Source: Deinococcus sp045062605 | GTDB lineage: Bacteria; Deinococcota; Deinococci; Deinococcales; Deinococcaceae | Assembly (NCBI RefSeq): GCF_045062605.1 | Contig: NZ_JBJGDW010000079.1 | Location: 1-14,860 of the forward strand | Length of the DNA stretch: 14,860 bases | Direction of reading: 5' to 3' | In this document: positions 14,800-14,860 of the stretch, one piece after another | How the letters are laid out: every line of letters begins with the position of its first letter | How positions within the stretch are numbered: position 1 is the first letter of the stretch | The notes under the pieces: model-generated | Told to the model about the DNA's origin: nothing | What the model saw: only the letters and a program-made list of their open reading frames with translations | The model's database searches: none | Made by a program: the position numbers and the translations under genes

Positions 14800-14859
14800 C
14801 TATGCCTCGTCACCTTCCTCGATGGACTCGACATTTTCCCACCTGGTTCGCACCTTTCC
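14800..14859 (-). CDS. C-terminal end of an unidentified minus-strand gene (cut by window edge)
   Basis: The minus strand reads GKVRTRWENVESIEEGDEA and then TAG at 14802-14800, open to the window edge. The acidic, hydrophilic tail is typical of a soluble protein's C-terminus, and a perfect hairpin follows within 7 nt of the stop. Only 19 residues are visible, so no family can be named. The alternative is a plus-strand frame over the same bases that would resemble a hydrophobic leader. Confidence 0.4.
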   Translation of the reverse strand, partial: GKVRTRWENVESIEEGDEA

Positions 14860-14860
14860 T

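Overview
The window is GC-rich chromosomal DNA that looks like Deinococcus or a close relative. Two things point there: the protein families fit, and nine genes have a TANNNT -10 box only 6 to 8 nt before the start codon. That is the leaderless promoter layout described for Deinococcus. Most of the window is core metabolism and envelope genes. I found no tRNA, rRNA, CRISPR array, prophage or defence locus.

Layout. Positions 1-603 are an insertion-sequence scar: the 3' end of an IS3-family transposase (+), a 14-codon head of an IS5-family transposase (-) and a 55-codon head of an IS4-family transposase (-). Next come trhO (tRNA U34 hydroxylase, -) and a GNAT acetyltransferase (-), divergent from an Old Yellow Enzyme of the NamA/YqjM class (+). 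Its 3' end faces serA (D-3-phosphoglycerate dehydrogenase, -). A minus-strand run from 7970 down to 3335 carries, in transcription order, a small lipoprotein, a LysM plus M23 peptidase, a PaaI-like thioesterase, aat (L/F-tRNA-protein transferase) and serA.

Divergent from the lipoprotein is a secreted GHL10-type glycosidase-like protein with a long Pro-rich linker (+). After it come a flavin reductase-like protein (+) and a metallophosphoesterase with altered active-site motifs (+). A small exported protein follows on the minus strand, with a clear terminator and a paired-palindrome upstream region. The last plus-strand genes are a DUF2721 membrane protein and a translationally coupled tetrapyrrole pair: a precorrin-2 dehydrogenase-like protein overlapping hemA. 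The right edge holds about 300 bp without a clear gene and probably the last codons of a minus-strand gene.

How the genes relate. The lipoprotein, LysM/M23 peptidase and GHL10 protein (6188-9967) form an envelope-directed neighbourhood. The precorrin-2 dehydrogenase-like protein and HemA act in tetrapyrrole synthesis. The other genes are mostly independent, each with its own -10 box. The most unusual points are the loss of expected catalytic residues in the metallophosphoesterase and the precorrin-2 dehydrogenase-like protein, the short HemA C-terminus, two CTGA-N2-TCAG dyads 21 bp apart, and the split between leaderless genes and the two small exported proteins that have strong ribosome binding sites. 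I see no convincing wholly new multi-gene system.
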